A DNA stretch of 64,000 bases, from NCBI RefSeq assembly GCF_002847525.1, contig NZ_PKKM01000004.1:1-64000 (forward strand). Reading direction: 5' to 3'. Made by a program: the position numbers and the translations under genes. The DNA comes from Schaalia odontolytica (lineage in GTDB: Bacteria > Actinomycetota > Actinomycetes > Actinomycetales > Actinomycetaceae). The notes beneath the pieces were generated by a model. That model saw only the letters and a list, made by a program, of their open reading frames with translations. It did no database searches and had not been told where the DNA came from. Shown piece by piece: positions 24,476 to 34,484 of the stretch. Numbering within the stretch: position 1 is the first letter of the stretch; every line of letters starts with the position of its first letter.

Positions 24476-27322
24476 TCAGCGGCGGCGACGCTTCTTAGCA
24501 GCCGCGCGACGCTCTGCGCGGTTACCGCTGGACGACGACCCGGCCGATTCGGTGCCCTCGGCGGAGCTGTAGCTCACGCGACTCGGCGCCTTCGCGCGGC
24601 CCACGTTACCCATGACGGAACGGGCATGAGCCACGGCCTCGCGCGCGGCCTCGGAGGTAGCGGACTCGGCGGCAGCAACCTCTTCGACGCTGGGCTCGGC
24701 GGTCTCCGACGAGGCGGGAGACTGCTCGGGAGCAACAGTCGCGGACGCAATCGAGCCACCCGCTTCTTCCTCGGCAGCAGCCAGGGCGCGCTCGAACTGC
24801 TTGGCGTAGGAGAACACCTGCTGGACGGACTCCTCGCGGATGCGCTCAACCATCGCCTGGAACATCTGCGCGCCCTCGTCCTTGTACTCGACGAGCGGGT
24901 CGCGCTGACCCATCGCGCGCAGGCCGATGCCTTCCTTCAGGTAGTCCATCTCGTAGAGGTGCTCGCGCCACAGGCGGTCCACCACGGAGATGACGACGCG
25001 ACGCTCGAGGGTACGAATGGGCTCATCGCCCAGCTGCGCCTGCGCCAGCGGGTTGGCGTTCAGGCGATCCTCCGTGTCCGCGTAGACGGCGTGGATGTCG
25101 CCGACCAGCTCGGTCACCAGATCGTCGCGCACGAGGGACGCAGCACCACCGTGCTCCTCCTCGACCTCTTCGATCGTGACCGACGGCGGGTAGTAGGCGC
25201 GCAGGTGCTCCCACAGGGTGGGCAGATCCCACTCGTCCACGGACTTATCGGCGATAGCCTCGTCGACCAGGCCGGTCACGAGGGACTCCATGAACGCGCG
25301 CATCTGCGGGCCCATGTCCTCGCCCTCGAGCACCTTGCGGCGCTCGGCGTAGATCGTCTCGCGCTGACCCGTCATGACGTCGTCGTACTTCAGGACGTTC
25401 TTACGGATCTCGAAGTTGCGGGCCTCCACCTGGTGCTGGGCCGACGCGATCGAGCGCGACACCATGCGGTTTTCCAGGGGCATATCCTCCGGGTATGCGC
25501 CCGAGGCCATGATGCGCTGGGCCATGCCCGAGTTGAACAGGCGCATCAGGTCATCTTCCATCGACAGGTAGAAGCGGGACTCGCCCGGGTCTCCCTGACG
25601 GCCGGAGCGTCCGCGCAGCTGGTTGTCGATACGACGCGACTCGTGGCGCTCTGAACCGAGCACGTACAGGCCGCCCAGCTCGCGCACCTCCTCGCGCTCG
25701 GCCTCGACGGCCTCTTCCGCGGCCTCGAGAGCCTTGGGCCACGCCTCGCGGTACTCCTCCGGGTTCTCCTTCGGGTCGAGGCCCTCGGCAGCCAGGTTCG
25801 CCTGGGCGAGGAACTCTGAGTTACCACCCAGCATGATGTCGGTACCACGGCCGGCCATGTTCGTGGCCACCGTGACCGCGCCCTTGCGGCCGGCCATCGC
25901 GACGATGGCGGCCTCGCGGGCGTGCTGCTTGGCGTTGAGGACCTGGTGCGGAATGTGCTTCTTCTTGAGCATCTGCGAGAGCAGCTCGGACTTTTCCACC
26001 GAGGCGGTACCGATGAGAACCGGCTGGCCGGCCTCGTGACGCTCGACGACGTCCTCGATGATCGCGTTCAGCTTGCCCTTCTCCGTCGGGTAGACGAGGT
26101 CGGACTGGTCCTTGCGGATCATCGGCTTGTTCGTGGGGATCGGGATGACGTCGATCTTGTACGTCGACGCGAACTCCGCGGCCTCGGTCTCGGCCGTACC
26201 GGTCATGCCCGAGCGGGAGCCCTCGGGGTACAGACGGAAGTAGTTCTGCAGCGTGATCGTGGCGAGCGTCTGATTCTCAGCCTTGATCTCCACGCCTTCC
26301 TTCGCCTCAATCGCCTGGTGCATGCCATCGTTGTAGCGGCGGCCCGGCAGGACACGGCCCGTATGCTCGTCGACGATGAGGACCTCGCCGCCGTCCACAA
26401 TGTAGTCGCGGTCCTTGAAGAACAGCTCCTTGGCGCGGATCGCGTTGTTGAGGAAGCCGATCAGCGGGGTGTTCGCGGCCTCGTAGAGGTTCTCCACGCC
26501 CAGCTGGTCCTCGACCTTGTCGATGCCCGGCTCCAGGATGCCAACGGTCTTCTTCTTCTCGTCGACCTCGTAGTCCTCGTCGCGCTTCAGCAGACGCGCG
26601 ATGCGAGCGAACTCCACGTACCAGCGGTTCAGGTCACCATCCGCGGGGCCCGAAATGATGAGGGGGGTACGGGCCTCGTCAATGAGGATCGAGTCAACCT
26701 CGTCGACGATGACGAAGGCGTGGCCGCGCTGGACCATATCCTCGGGCACCTGCGCCATGTTATCGCGCAGGTAGTCGAAGCCGAACTCGTTGTTCGTGCC
26801 ATACGTGATGTCGCAGGCGTACATCTCGCGGCGCTCGGCAGGCGTCTGACCCACGAGGATACAGCCGCAGGTCAGGCCCAGGAAGTTGTAGACGCGGCTC
26901 ATGATGTCCGACTGGTACTTCGCCAGGTAGTCGTTGACCGTCACGACGTGCACGCCCTTGCCGGTCAGCGCGCGCAGGTACGAGGGCATGGTCGCGACCA
27001 GGGTCTTACCTTCACCGGTCTTCATTTCGGCGATCTTGCCCTGGTGCAGGGCGATACCACCCATGACCTGGACGTGGAAGGGACGCATGCGCAGGATGCG
27101 CCACGAGGCCTCACGGACCGTCGCAAACGCCTCGACCAGGATGTCGTCCAGGGTCTCGCCCTCTTCGAGGCGGTCCTTGAACTCCTGGGTCTTAGCCTGC
27201 AGCTCCTCGTCCGTCAGAGCCTCGAAGTCCTCCTGCAAGGCATCAACCTGCGACGCAAGCCGGTCCAGCTTGCGCAGCATACGTCCTTCGCCCGCGCGAA
27301 GGATCTTGTCAATAATCGACAC
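24476..27322 (-). CDS. secA: preprotein translocase ATPase SecA
   Basis: A 948-residue motor that drives Sec-dependent export through SecYEG. Visible motifs are Walker [12 protein letters not shown], the DEAD-type [35 protein letters not shown], and the [10 protein letters not shown] helicase segment. GTG 27322 ([13 protein letters not shown]) has AGGAG at 7 bases and matches actinobacterial SecA1. The C-terminus ends in a basic run after a Ser/Glu-rich linker and lacks the Cys-rich SEC-C zinc finger of many homologs. Confidence 0.97.
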   Translation of the reverse strand: MSIIDKILRAGEGRMLRKLDRLASQVDALQEDFEALTDEELQAKTQEFKDRLEEGETLDDILVEAFATVREASWRILRMRPFHVQVMGGIALHQGKIAEMKTGEGKTLVATMPSYLRALTGKGVHVVTVNDYLAKYQSDIMSRVYNFLGLTCGCILVGQTPAERREMYACDITYGTNNEFGFDYLRDNMAQVPEDMVQRGHAFVIVDEVDSILIDEARTPLIISGPADGDLNRWYVEFARIARLLKRDEDYEVDEKKKTVGILEPGIDKVEDQLGVENLYEAANTPLIGFLNNAIRAKELFFKDRDYIVDGGEVLIVDEHTGRVLPGRRYNDGMHQAIEAKEGVEIKAENQTLATITLQNYFRLYPEGSRSGMTGTAETEAAEFASTYKIDVIPIPTNKPMIRKDQSDLVYPTEKGKLNAIIEDVVERHEAGQPVLIGTASVEKSELLSQMLKKKHIPHQVLNAKQHAREAAIVAMAGRKGAVTVATNMAGRGTDIMLGGNSEFLAQANLAAEGLDPKENPEEYREAWPKALEAAEEAVEAEREEVRELGGLYVLGSERHESRRIDNQLRGRSGRQGDPGESRFYLSMEDDLMRLFNSGMAQRIMASGAYPEDMPLENRMVSRSIASAQHQVEARNFEIRKNVLKYDDVMTGQRETIYAERRKVLEGEDMGPQMRAFMESLVTGLVDEAIADKSVDEWDLPTLWEHLRAYYPPSVTIEEVEEEHGGAASLVRDDLVTELVGDIHAVYADTEDRLNANPLAQAQLGDEPIRTLERRVVISVVDRLWREHLYEMDYLKEGIGLRAMGQRDPLVEYKDEGAQMFQAMVERIREESVQQVFSYAKQFERALAAAEEEAGGSIASATVAPEQSPASSETAEPSVEEVAAAESATSEAAREAVAHARSVMGNVGRAKAPSRVSYSSAEGTESAGSSSSGNRAERRAAAKKRRRR

Positions 27323-27383
27323 GAATAGCTCCTGACGTCTATAGCCCGCCCCCTTGTAGAGCGGACAGTCAAATCCACCCATT

Positions 27384-27413
27384 AGTTTACGAACTAACTG
27401 CCCAAAGTGGAAA
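27384..27413 (-). promoter_or_regulatory. candidate secA promoter with inverted repeat
   Basis: On the minus strand TTTCCA (27408-27413), 18 bp, TAAACT (27384-27389). The -10 region lies in a perfect inverted repeat TTAGTT-TACG-AACTAA (27382-27397), which could be an operator. Confidence 0.35.
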
Positions 27414-27459
27414 CGCCCGCGCGAACATGGACGCATTTAACGCTCACAGCGCACACGGG

Positions 27460-27488
27460 GGCGCCCCGGGCACGGTGCCCGGGGCGCC
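27460..27488 (-). terminator. terminator hairpin after hpf
   Basis: A 29-bp near-perfect palindrome: GGCGCCCCGGGCAC, one base, GTGCCCGGGGCGCC. It lies 15 bp beyond the hpf stop codon. It is all GC with no T-run. Confidence 0.7.
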
Positions 27489-27503
27489 GCGGTCCTTCAA
27501 CCG

Positions 27504-28148
27504 TCAGATTGTCGTGTTCAAGCGAAGCACGCCGTACGTCCACCCGTGGCGGTGGTAGACGACGCACGGCTGGTTCGTGTCCTTGTCGACGAAGAGGAAG
27601 AAGGGGTGGCCAACCATCATCATCTGGTCCAGGGCCTCGTCCACGCTCATCGGCGGGGCCTCGTGCACCTTCTGACGGACGATGATCGGGGTATCACCCC
27701 ACTGCTCCTCGCGGGCCTCTCCGACCTTCAGGTCCTCAGCGCTGCGCAGCGGCTTGGGAGCCTCGGGTTCGGGTGCAGCCACCTCTTCAACGACGGGAGC
27801 TTCGAGGATTTCGGCTTCGGCCAGGTCGCGCGGGTACCGACGGCGGTGGTCCTTCACGCGATCACGCAGGCGGCGCAAGCGCTCGTAGAGCTTGCCGGCG
27901 GCAATGTCGACGGCCGCGTAGCGATCAGCGGACTGAGCCTCAGCGCGAATGATCGGGCCCTTACCGTAAACGGTCAGCTCGATGCGCTCGGCGGTGTCGG
28001 CCTGGCGGGGGTTACGTTCGTGAGTCAGCTCCACATCGACGCGCTGAGCGCGGGGGTAGAACTGAGTGATCTTCGAAACCTTCTCCTCCACGTATTCCCG
28101 GAAATTCGGGTGAATCTCGGCATTACGTGCGACGACGGTGATGTCCAT
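27504..28148 (-). CDS. hpf: long-form ribosome hibernation promoting factor
   Basis: A 214-residue protein that dimerises 70S ribosomes into inactive 100S particles in stationary phase. The N-terminal S30AE domain (MDITVVARNAEIHPNFREYV) is followed by an acidic linker and the C-terminal dimerisation domain (IIVRQKVHEAPPMSVDEALDQM, HPFFLFVDKDTNQPCVVYHRHG). ATG 28148 has GGAGGAAAC directly before it. A leader of about 140 bases suggests post-transcriptional control. Confidence 0.95.
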   Translation of the reverse strand: MDITVVARNAEIHPNFREYVEEKVSKITQFYPRAQRVDVELTHERNPRQADTAERIELTVYGKGPIIRAEAQSADRYAAVDIAAGKLYERLRRLRDRVKDHRRRYPRDLAEAEILEAPVVEEVAAPEPEAPKPLRSAEDLKVGEAREEQWGDTPIIVRQKVHEAPPMSVDEALDQMMMVGHPFFLFVDKDTNQPCVVYHRHGWTYGVLRLNTTI

Positions 28149-28169
28149 GTGTTTCCTCCATGGTGTGCG

Positions 28170-28326
28170 GCGGGCATCGTTGCCCGCAGGTGGGGATTGT
28201 TCGGTGCTCACTGCCCGAACCGTGGTCTGAGCTATCACCTCCCGCACTGACGTGAGGAGCGTCCCTGCTGCTCACGCTATCGAAAGTCTGTAGCCACATC
28301 ATACCGCAGCCGGTGACCTGCGTCAT
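28170..28326 (-). promoter_or_regulatory. hpf promoter and structured leader
   Basis: On the minus strand ATGACG (28321-28326), 17 bp, TATGAT (28298-28303). The -35 overlaps the 3' end of comF. The transcribed leader contains a GCGGGCA/TGCCCGC hairpin (28170-28187) about 20 bases before the start codon. No known riboswitch pattern was recognised. Confidence 0.5.
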
Positions 28327-29078
28327 GTGATAAGTCCGGGTCGGCAGATCGCCACAACCGCGTCGAGCCCACCCAGCACACGCTCCATCTCCCGGATCGT
28401 CGCCCCCGTCGTCACCACGTCATCCACCGCCACCACAAGAACACCGCGCGGAGGAACCGCGAGCGCGCGCATCGACCCCATGCGCCCCACCGTGCGCTGC
28501 GCCCCGGCCTTGCCCGACTGGGAGGTTGCGCCGATGCGCAGGCGCACCGCGTCCACCACCCGCACGCGCACGCCCGGCCGCGCACCTGCCGCCAGGGCAC
28601 GGGCAACAGCGCGTGCCAGCGGCAGCGCCACCTGCCTGCCCCGCAGGCGCCTCTTCCACGACGAGGGCGCGGGCACCACCCACACATCCACCGCTCCCCC
28701 GGCGCACGAAGCCCTCCCCTCCAAGGAACCCGCAGCGGCGGCGGGCGACCCCGCCACGCCCAGCACCCCGCCCAGCGCGGCGCCGAGGCGGGCCCCGGCC
28801 TCGTCGAGAAAATCGGAGAGATCGGTGCGCGAGGAGTGCTTGGCGGCCAAGACGATGCGCCTCAGTGATCCCGCGTAGTCGCCCATGGCTAGCGCTGGCA
28901 GGTCGCCGCGCGCACCGTCAACGACGGTCGGGATTGGCTCCGCCTGCGCACGGCGACGGCACGACGGGCACAGGACCTCGTCCCAGGCGCGACACCCGGC
29001 GCATTGCACGGGAAGCAGCGCACCCACGAATCCTCTCCCAAGGGCACCCAGGCCGCGCACTCCCGCCACGTCTCTCAC
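28323..29078 (-). CDS. ComF-family phosphoribosyltransferase-like protein
   Basis: A 251-residue protein: N-terminal zinc-finger-like C-x2-C ... C-x2-C (VQCAGC, LCPSC), then a type I phosphoribosyltransferase fold with the PRPP loop VAVDDVVTTGAT. Homologs of ComF/GntX have roles in DNA uptake or are uncharacterised. The start overlaps the lpqB stop by 4 bases, as in the mycobacterial mtrA-mtrB-lpqB-comF order. An internal insert rich in Gly/Ala (about residues 95-125) is unusual. Confidence 0.85.
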   Translation of the reverse strand: MRDVAGVRGLGALGRGFVGALLPVQCAGCRAWDEVLCPSCRRRAQAEPIPTVVDGARGDLPALAMGDYAGSLRRIVLAAKHSSRTDLSDFLDEAGARLGAALGGVLGVAGSPAAAAGSLEGRASCAGGAVDVWVVPAPSSWKRRLRGRQVALPLARAVARALAAGARPGVRVRVVDAVRLRIGATSQSGKAGAQRTVGRMGSMRALAVPPRGVLVVAVDDVVTTGATIREMERVLGGLDAVVAICRPGLIT

Positions 29079-30721
29079 CCCGCGTAGCGCGCGGAGGTCA
29101 GTGTGTCAGGGGCATTTTGCCACAGGGCGCCCGAACGGATGAGCACCTGTTCCATACCGGCGGCATCGGTGCCCGTAATGACGACGGCAGAAGATGACCC
29201 ACCGGCGCTCATCGACGTCACATGAATCGGAAGGGACACGTTGGACGGCAGACCGCCCAGGGGCATCGTGACGAGCTGATCGTCCTCACCTGTCGCGCGC
29301 ACGACAAGCGCGAGACCCGTCGGCGTCGTCCACGAGGCATCGACAACCGAGCCGTGTTCGAGGGGAATCTCTTCGAGGGAACGGATTGCCAGCGGACGCC
29401 CGCTCGCTCCACGTTCAACGACGCCTACCCACGCGGTTGCGTCGCTGCCCCGCAGGACGAGGGCGCGCGTACCGTCGGGCGAGATGCGAACCGCGCGGAT
29501 CTGCCCGGCACTTTCAGACTCAACGCTCACACTGAACGCGCCGTCGACTCCCCCGCCGACGCTCACCGACGAGACCGTGGCCGGACCCCACACCCATCCG
29601 AAGCGGTCCACCGACGGACCGAGAGGTGCTTGTCCGGGCAGGAACGCAACCGTCGTCCCACCGCGCTGCGCGTACACCCCGTCAGTGCCGCTCCAGGCCA
29701 CGAGAGAAGAGTCGACGGGCGACACCGTCGGATTTGAGGCATCGGTGACCGCGGCCAGCTCCGTCACCGATGAGGAGGAAACGAGCCCAACCCCGCCAGG
29801 ACCGGCACCCACAAGGGTGTCCAGCGAGTAGGTGGGCGGTACCGGAATCGCCTGCGTATCCAGCACATCACCGGACAGGGAGGCATTGACACGCGACACG
29901 TCCGCTACCTGAGTCAGGGTGCGGACCAGTTCCCACGCGAGGGTCGTGCGCGCACTCTCGCTGCTGGGCATCACCGCGTTGAGCTCGACGCGCGCAACCC
30001 CATCGGCGACGTCCAGCCCCTGGGACGGGACGGTCGTGCCCGCCGGGATCGCGTTCGCCGTCACCGGAGCGAGGGATTGACGGGGACCTTCGACGAGGCC
30101 CGCAAGCAGGTGCGAGGCCAGACGCCGAGAGGGATACCAGCGCGGGTCTGCAACCAGGTCACCACCCTCCGCCGTCGGAAAGTAGAGGTTGGCGAGCGAG
30201 AACGAGGCCGTGAAGGACGCCCGGCTCATCAGAACCATGTTCTCGGGGTTGTTAATGCGCCACTGTCCCTCCTCACGCACGAGGGTGAAGGTACGAGACA
30301 CAGTCGAGGCGGCCACGCGGGTCAACACGCCAAAGGCATCGACGCTGGCCACACCGAGCACGGCGACCGTCACATCGACCTGCGTTGCGGTCTCGGAGCC
30401 GGCAGTAACGGAGGGTGCCGTGTCTGTGTCGTACACGAGGATCTCGGTCTCCGGCTGCCAGGAGCGCGCCGAGGCTGCACTCAAGAACAGGCGAGCCGTC
30501 GCATAGTCGTCCTGGGGGCCGGCGGCACAGGCGAGCAGGAAGTCATTGACCAGGGTCGCGGCATCGGCGTCCGCGGAGGGACCCTCCGCGGAAAACTGGA
30601 TGCCGCTGCCGTCCTTGGCGGACACGTCGAAGGGGGCCGGGGCCGATGAGGTGGGCAGCGAGGTACACCCGGCGAGGGCCAAGCAGGCGGCGAGAGCGAG
30701 AGGCATCAGTCGGCGTTTCAT
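29075..30721 (-). CDS. lpqB: lipoprotein LpqB
   Basis: A 548-residue lipoprotein that in related bacteria interacts with the MtrB sensor domain. The signal peptide with lipobox (LALAGC; Cys about 18) is followed by a GerMN-like domain (about residues 40-290) and a beta-propeller-type C-terminus. ATG 30721 starts MKRRLMPLALAACL. The gene overlaps mtrB at its start and comF at its end by 4 bases each. Confidence 0.93.
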   Translation of the reverse strand: MKRRLMPLALAACLALAGCTSLPTSSAPAPFDVSAKDGSGIQFSAEGPSADADAATLVNDFLLACAAGPQDDYATARLFLSAASARSWQPETEILVYDTDTAPSVTAGSETATQVDVTVAVLGVASVDAFGVLTRVAASTVSRTFTLVREEGQWRINNPENMVLMSRASFTASFSLANLYFPTAEGGDLVADPRWYPSRRLASHLLAGLVEGPRQSLAPVTANAIPAGTTVPSQGLDVADGVARVELNAVMPSSESARTTLAWELVRTLTQVADVSRVNASLSGDVLDTQAIPVPPTYSLDTLVGAGPGGVGLVSSSSVTELAAVTDASNPTVSPVDSSLVAWSGTDGVYAQRGGTTVAFLPGQAPLGPSVDRFGWVWGPATVSSVSVGGGVDGAFSVSVESESAGQIRAVRISPDGTRALVLRGSDATAWVGVVERGASGRPLAIRSLEEIPLEHGSVVDASWTTPTGLALVVRATGEDDQLVTMPLGGLPSNVSLPIHVTSMSAGGSSSAVVITGTDAAGMEQVLIRSGALWQNAPDTLTSARYAG

Positions 30722-32346
30722 TCGTTCTCCCACAGGGCCAGGGGGCGGCTAACGATGTCCTCGCCGGCTTTCTTCGGCAGCGTCATCAGGAAGGAAGCCC
30801 CGCGTCCGGGCTCCCCGTATGCCTGAAGGCGCCCACCGTGGATGGCGACGTCTTCCGTCGCAATCGCGAGGCCGAGGCCGGTTCCACCGGTCGTACGTGC
30901 CCGCGCGGTGTCCGCCCGGTAGAATCGATCAAAGACGTGGTCCGCAACCTCCTGGGTCATGCCCACTCCACGGTCGCGGACGCGGCAGGCGACATCGGTC
31001 TCGGTCGTTGCGAGCGTAATCGTCACGGGCGTGCCGTCGGCGTGCTCGATCGCATTGACGACGAGGTTGCGGATGACGCGTTCGATGCGGCGCTCGTCAA
31101 CCTCGGCGGCGACGCGGGTGGGGGCGACGATCTCGACCGCGACCCCCTGACGCTCGGCGAGATCGGCGCACGCCTCGACGACGCGGGTGACGATGGGACG
31201 CAGGTCGCGGTCTTCTGCGTCCAGCAGGGCGCTCGCCGCGTCGTAGCGAGAGATCTCGAGCAGATCCGCAAGCATCTGTTCCATGCGTTCGGTCTGGTCA
31301 TGCAAGAGCTCAGCGGAGCGGCGCGCGTGCGCGGGTAGGTCGTCGCGATTATCCCAGACGATGTCGTCTGCCATACGGATAGTCGTCAGCGGCGTGCGCA
31401 GCTCGTGGGACACGTCGGACACGAAGCGCTGCTGCAGTTTGGCAAGCTCGTCGTATCGCGAAATGGTGTCTTGCAGCGAGGACGTCATCGCGTTGAAGGC
31501 GCGCCCCAGGTCCGCCATCTCATCGTCACCGCGAACGTCGACGCGCACGTCCAGGTCCCCCTCCGAGGCTTTCGTCGCGGCCGCAGCGGTCACGCGCACG
31601 GGCAGGAGCAACCGGTGCAGGAGCGCAAACACGCCAATCGGTAGGGCGATGATGATCGGCAAAGCGGACAGGAAGAGAACCCGAAGGACCACGTCCACCT
31701 GCGCCTGATCGGCGGAGAGCGAATAGAGAATGTAGAGCTCGTGTGTGCCCGCGCGGGGCAGCTGGACCTGTGTACCGACCAGGATCCCCGGCTCTTCCCT
31801 CTTGTCCTCACCGGAACGAATGGCGACCGACTGCCACTGCGCCCCTCCCCCAGCGACCGCCGCACGCATCTCGCTCGTCACGAGGGCACGCATCTGCTCA
31901 TCTTCGATCTGATTGATGCGCAGCGAGGCTGTGGTGCCCTCCGAGCGCAGCAGCGCCACGTTCGTCGCACCCGCGCCGGCCGCCGAGGCCTTGAGCGAGG
32001 CCAACGCCCCCCGCGCGGATTCCTGGACCTGCGCCGGGGACGAGGCGGTCGAGGAGGAGAACACGGACTGAGCCGAGGAGAAACGCAGTGACGCATCCGC
32101 CAGGATCGCATCCCTGCGCGTCTCGAACATGGACGTGCGTAGCTGGGAGGCGATGATCACGCCAAAGACAAGAACGATGATGAGAGTGGCGACCGTGATC
32201 GCGAGGGCAATTCTGGCCGACAGGGAGTGTCGAATGCGGCTGGCGAGGTGCGACGAGGCGAGGAGGGCCCACGGCCTCGAGCCTGTGATGGCGCGCAGCA
32301 GGTGCCTCAGCGTGTCCCTACGCCCCTGCGCCTGCACGGTACCCAA
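30718..32346 (-). CDS. mtrB: sensor histidine kinase MtrB
   Basis: A 542-residue kinase. It has TM1 at about residues 44-66, an extracytoplasmic loop of about 150 residues, TM2 at about 222-245, HAMP, and HisKA with VSHELRTPL (His 314). The HATPase domain has NLVVNAIEHADG and GGTGLGLAIA. It phosphorylates MtrA and controls wall-metabolism and division genes in actinobacteria. Its start overlaps the end of mtrA by 29 bases. Confidence 0.95.
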   Translation of the reverse strand: MGTVQAQGRRDTLRHLLRAITGSRPWALLASSHLASRIRHSLSARIALAITVATLIIVLVFGVIIASQLRTSMFETRRDAILADASLRFSSAQSVFSSSTASSPAQVQESARGALASLKASAAGAGATNVALLRSEGTTASLRINQIEDEQMRALVTSEMRAAVAGGGAQWQSVAIRSGEDKREEPGILVGTQVQLPRAGTHELYILYSLSADQAQVDVVLRVLFLSALPIIIALPIGVFALLHRLLLPVRVTAAAATKASEGDLDVRVDVRGDDEMADLGRAFNAMTSSLQDTISRYDELAKLQQRFVSDVSHELRTPLTTIRMADDIVWDNRDDLPAHARRSAELLHDQTERMEQMLADLLEISRYDAASALLDAEDRDLRPIVTRVVEACADLAERQGVAVEIVAPTRVAAEVDERRIERVIRNLVVNAIEHADGTPVTITLATTETDVACRVRDRGVGMTQEVADHVFDRFYRADTARARTTGGTGLGLAIATEDVAIHGGRLQAYGEPGRGASFLMTLPKKAGEDIVSRPLALWENE

Positions 32347-33001
32347 CCCCGCGGACGGTCACGACGAGCTCAGGACGCTCGGGATCTCGTTCAATCTTCG
32401 AACGCAGACGCTGCACGTGAACATTCACGAGCCTCGTGTCGGCAGCGTGGCGGTATCCCCACACCTGTTCGAGGAGTTCCTCGCGAGAAAAAACTTTCCA
32501 GGGCGCGCGCGCCAGCGTCACCAGCAGATCGAATTCGAGGGGCGTCAGGGCGATCACGCGGCCCTCACGCTTGACGATGTGTCCGGCCACGTCGATGGAC
32601 AGGTCCTGCAAGCTGAGGCCCTCTTCCACCTGGGCATCCTCGCGTCCGCGCAGGCGAGCACGCACGCGGGCCACCAGCTCCTTCGGTTTAAAGGGCTTGG
32701 GCACGTAGTCGTCCGCCCCGGCTTCGAGCCCCGTCACCACATCAGAGGTGTCAGAACGAGCGGTCAACATAACGATCGGGGCATCCGACACGCGTCGAAT
32801 CGCGCGGCACACGTCGAAACCGTCCATGCCGGGAAGCATCACATCGAGAAGAACCAGGTCTGGGTGATGCTCCTGGAACTGAGCCAACGCCTGGGATCCG
32901 TCGGCACAAAAGACGACGTCGAAGCCCTCGTTCTGGAGGACAATCCCGATCATCTCGGCCAGGGCGACGTCGTCGTCGACGACGAGGATGCGCGAACTCA
33001 T
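32318..33001 (-). CDS. mtrA: response regulator MtrA
   Basis: A 227-residue OmpR/PhoB-type regulator. The receiver domain has DD at 9-10, phosphoacceptor Asp 53 (LLDVMLPG), MLTARSD and PKPF. The winged-helix DNA-binding domain ends VHVQRLRSKIERDPERPELVV. ATG 33001 has no ribosome-binding site, so a leaderless or atypical start is possible. Three GTCAC repeats spaced by 11 bp lie directly upstream. Confidence 0.96.
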   Translation of the reverse strand: MSSRILVVDDDVALAEMIGIVLQNEGFDVVFCADGSQALAQFQEHHPDLVLLDVMLPGMDGFDVCRAIRRVSDAPIVMLTARSDTSDVVTGLEAGADDYVPKPFKPKELVARVRARLRGREDAQVEEGLSLQDLSIDVAGHIVKREGRVIALTPLEFDLLVTLARAPWKVFSREELLEQVWGYRHAADTRLVNVHVQRLRSKIERDPERPELVVTVRGVGYRAGAGA

Positions 33002-33028
33002 GTCACGATAGTGTCACGAAATCGTCAC
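33002..33028. promoter_or_regulatory. three GTCAC direct repeats at 11-bp spacing, candidate MtrA box
   Basis: GTCAC occurs at 33002, 33013 and 33024 on the + strand, followed by GATA, GAAA and AAAC. OmpR-type regulators bind direct repeats one helical turn apart, and mycobacterial MtrA sites have been described as direct repeats of a GTCACAgcg-like 9-mer. The site adjoins the mtrA start and also lies upstream of the divergent gene at 33144. Confidence 0.55.
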
Positions 33029-33143
33029 AAACGCAGAAGACTCGCGCATCAACGGCCCAATTTCTCAACCGGACAAGGTTTCACGCAACGGCGCTGTGTG
33101 GCAGGATTGATGACAGACCAGCACCATCAACATGGAGGCACGA

Positions 33144-34484
33144 ATGAGCACCCCGTGGACCGCTCCCGACTCGTCGACCCCGTACCAGTCTTCCCCGACC
33201 CCTTCAGGTGCGGGCAACCAAGGCTATGGCGCTCAGCCCTCCTACGGTGCGCAGCAGGGTTATGGCGCTCAGCCCTCCTACGGTGCGCAGCAGGGTTACG
33301 GCGCGCAGCCCGGATACGACGCCCAGCAGGGTTACGGCGCGCAGCAAGGCTACGCGCAGCAAGGCTACGCGCAGCCCGGATACGACGCCCAGCAGGGTTA
33401 CGGCGCGCAGCAAGGTTACGCGCAGCCCGGCTACGGTGCTCAGCCAGGATACGGAGGCCAACAGAGTTACGCGTCGTCGCAGCCCGGTGCTTCCGGCTAC
33501 AGCGTCAACGCCAACCAGTGGGGCTGGGAGGCCAAGCCCGGCATCATCCCCCTGCGTCCGCTCACCATCGGTGACCTGATGAGCGGCTCCTTCGCAGCAA
33601 TCCGCCAGAACCCGAAGATCCTTTTCGGCTTCACCCTGGCGGTCATGGCGGTCATTTCTCTCCTCACCATGGTGACGTCGTTCCTCCCGACCTCCCTCGG
33701 GTCTATCACCGGATCGAGCGATCCCCAGGGTTCCCTCACGGGTACGGAGGACTTGGCCATCATGCTGCTCGGTAGCCTCGCGTCGCAGGGTGTGCAGACG
33801 CTGGCGACACTCGCGGGCACCACCATCATCATGGGCATGCTGGCAACCACGGTCTCGCAGATGATGATCGGCAACAAGGTGACGCTCTCGCAGGCCTGGA
33901 CCATGACCCAGCCGCGCCTGGGTGCTCTCATCGGCACGTTCCTCCTCACCGGCATTGCGACGTCGATCCCGCTGATCATCTACGCCGTGCTCATGTTCGT
34001 CCTGTTCTTTGCTTTCATCGGGTCCGACTCGGTCAGCTGGCTTGTTCTGATCGGAATCCTTCTCCTCATTCCGACCTTGGTTGCCACGTACTTCGTGACC
34101 ATTAAGCTTGCCTTCGGCTCCGTCATCACGGTGCTCGAGGAGATCGGACCGATCGCGGCCATGAAGCGTTCGTGGACCCTGAGCAACGGCTACTTCTGGC
34201 CGACGCTCGGGCGGTTCATGCTCATCTCCGTGGTCGCCGGCTTTATCGGTGGTTTCATCGGTGGTTTCGTCGGCGGTTTCGCGGGCGTGGCGATGTTTGC
34301 AGCGGCCGATAGCGAGACCGGTTCGACAATTGTCTTGGCTGTGACGGCAGGTCTGACCACGCTCGTGAGCGGCCTCGTCACGCCGCTGACGGCCACCTAC
34401 GAGACGCTCATGTACGCGGACCTGCGCATCCGTAAGGAGAACTTCGCAGCGGTCCTCATCCAGGCGAGCACCCAGCCTCAGTGA
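33144..34484 (+). CDS. multi-pass membrane protein with GYGAQ-repeat N-terminus
   Basis: A 446-residue protein. Residues about 25-115 are a low-complexity tail of [13 protein letters not shown] units. From about 135 a domain with [24 protein letters not shown] and six or so membrane helices resembles the glycerophosphodiester phosphodiesterase membrane-domain family, but no catalytic domain is present. ATG 33144 has GGAGG upstream. It heads an operon with the DUF4129, DUF4350, MoxR and DUF58 genes. A scaffold or membrane-organising role is a guess. Confidence 0.8.
   Translation: MSTPWTAPDSSTPYQSSPTPSGAGNQGYGAQPSYGAQQGYGAQPSYGAQQGYGAQPGYDAQQGYGAQQGYAQQGYAQPGYDAQQGYGAQQGYAQPGYGAQPGYGGQQSYASSQPGASGYSVNANQWGWEAKPGIIPLRPLTIGDLMSGSFAAIRQNPKILFGFTLAVMAVISLLTMVTSFLPTSLGSITGSSDPQGSLTGTEDLAIMLLGSLASQGVQTLATLAGTTIIMGMLATTVSQMMIGNKVTLSQAWTMTQPRLGALIGTFLLTGIATSIPLIIYAVLMFVLFFAFIGSDSVSWLVLIGILLLIPTLVATYFVTIKLAFGSVITVLEEIGPIAAMKRSWTLSNGYFWPTLGRFMLISVVAGFIGGFIGGFVGGFAGVAMFAAADSETGSTIVLAVTAGLTTLVSGLVTPLTATYETLMYADLRIRKENFAAVLIQASTQPQ
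33220..33465 (+). repeat. in-frame tandem repeats encoding GYGAQ-type units
   Basis: A 36-bp unit encoding [12 protein letters not shown] is repeated exactly side by side (33226-33297). A ~44-bp unit starting CAGCCCGGATACGACGCCCA also occurs twice. All unit lengths are multiples of three, so copy-number changes keep the frame. Confidence 0.85.

Noticed and set aside
25922-27328. 468-codon open frame opposite secA
   Set aside because: It is antisense to strongly conserved SecA motifs; Val/Leu/Asp composition comes from the complementary codons.
28149-28322. riboswitch in the hpf leader
   Set aside because: Only simple hairpins are seen; no known aptamer consensus could be matched.
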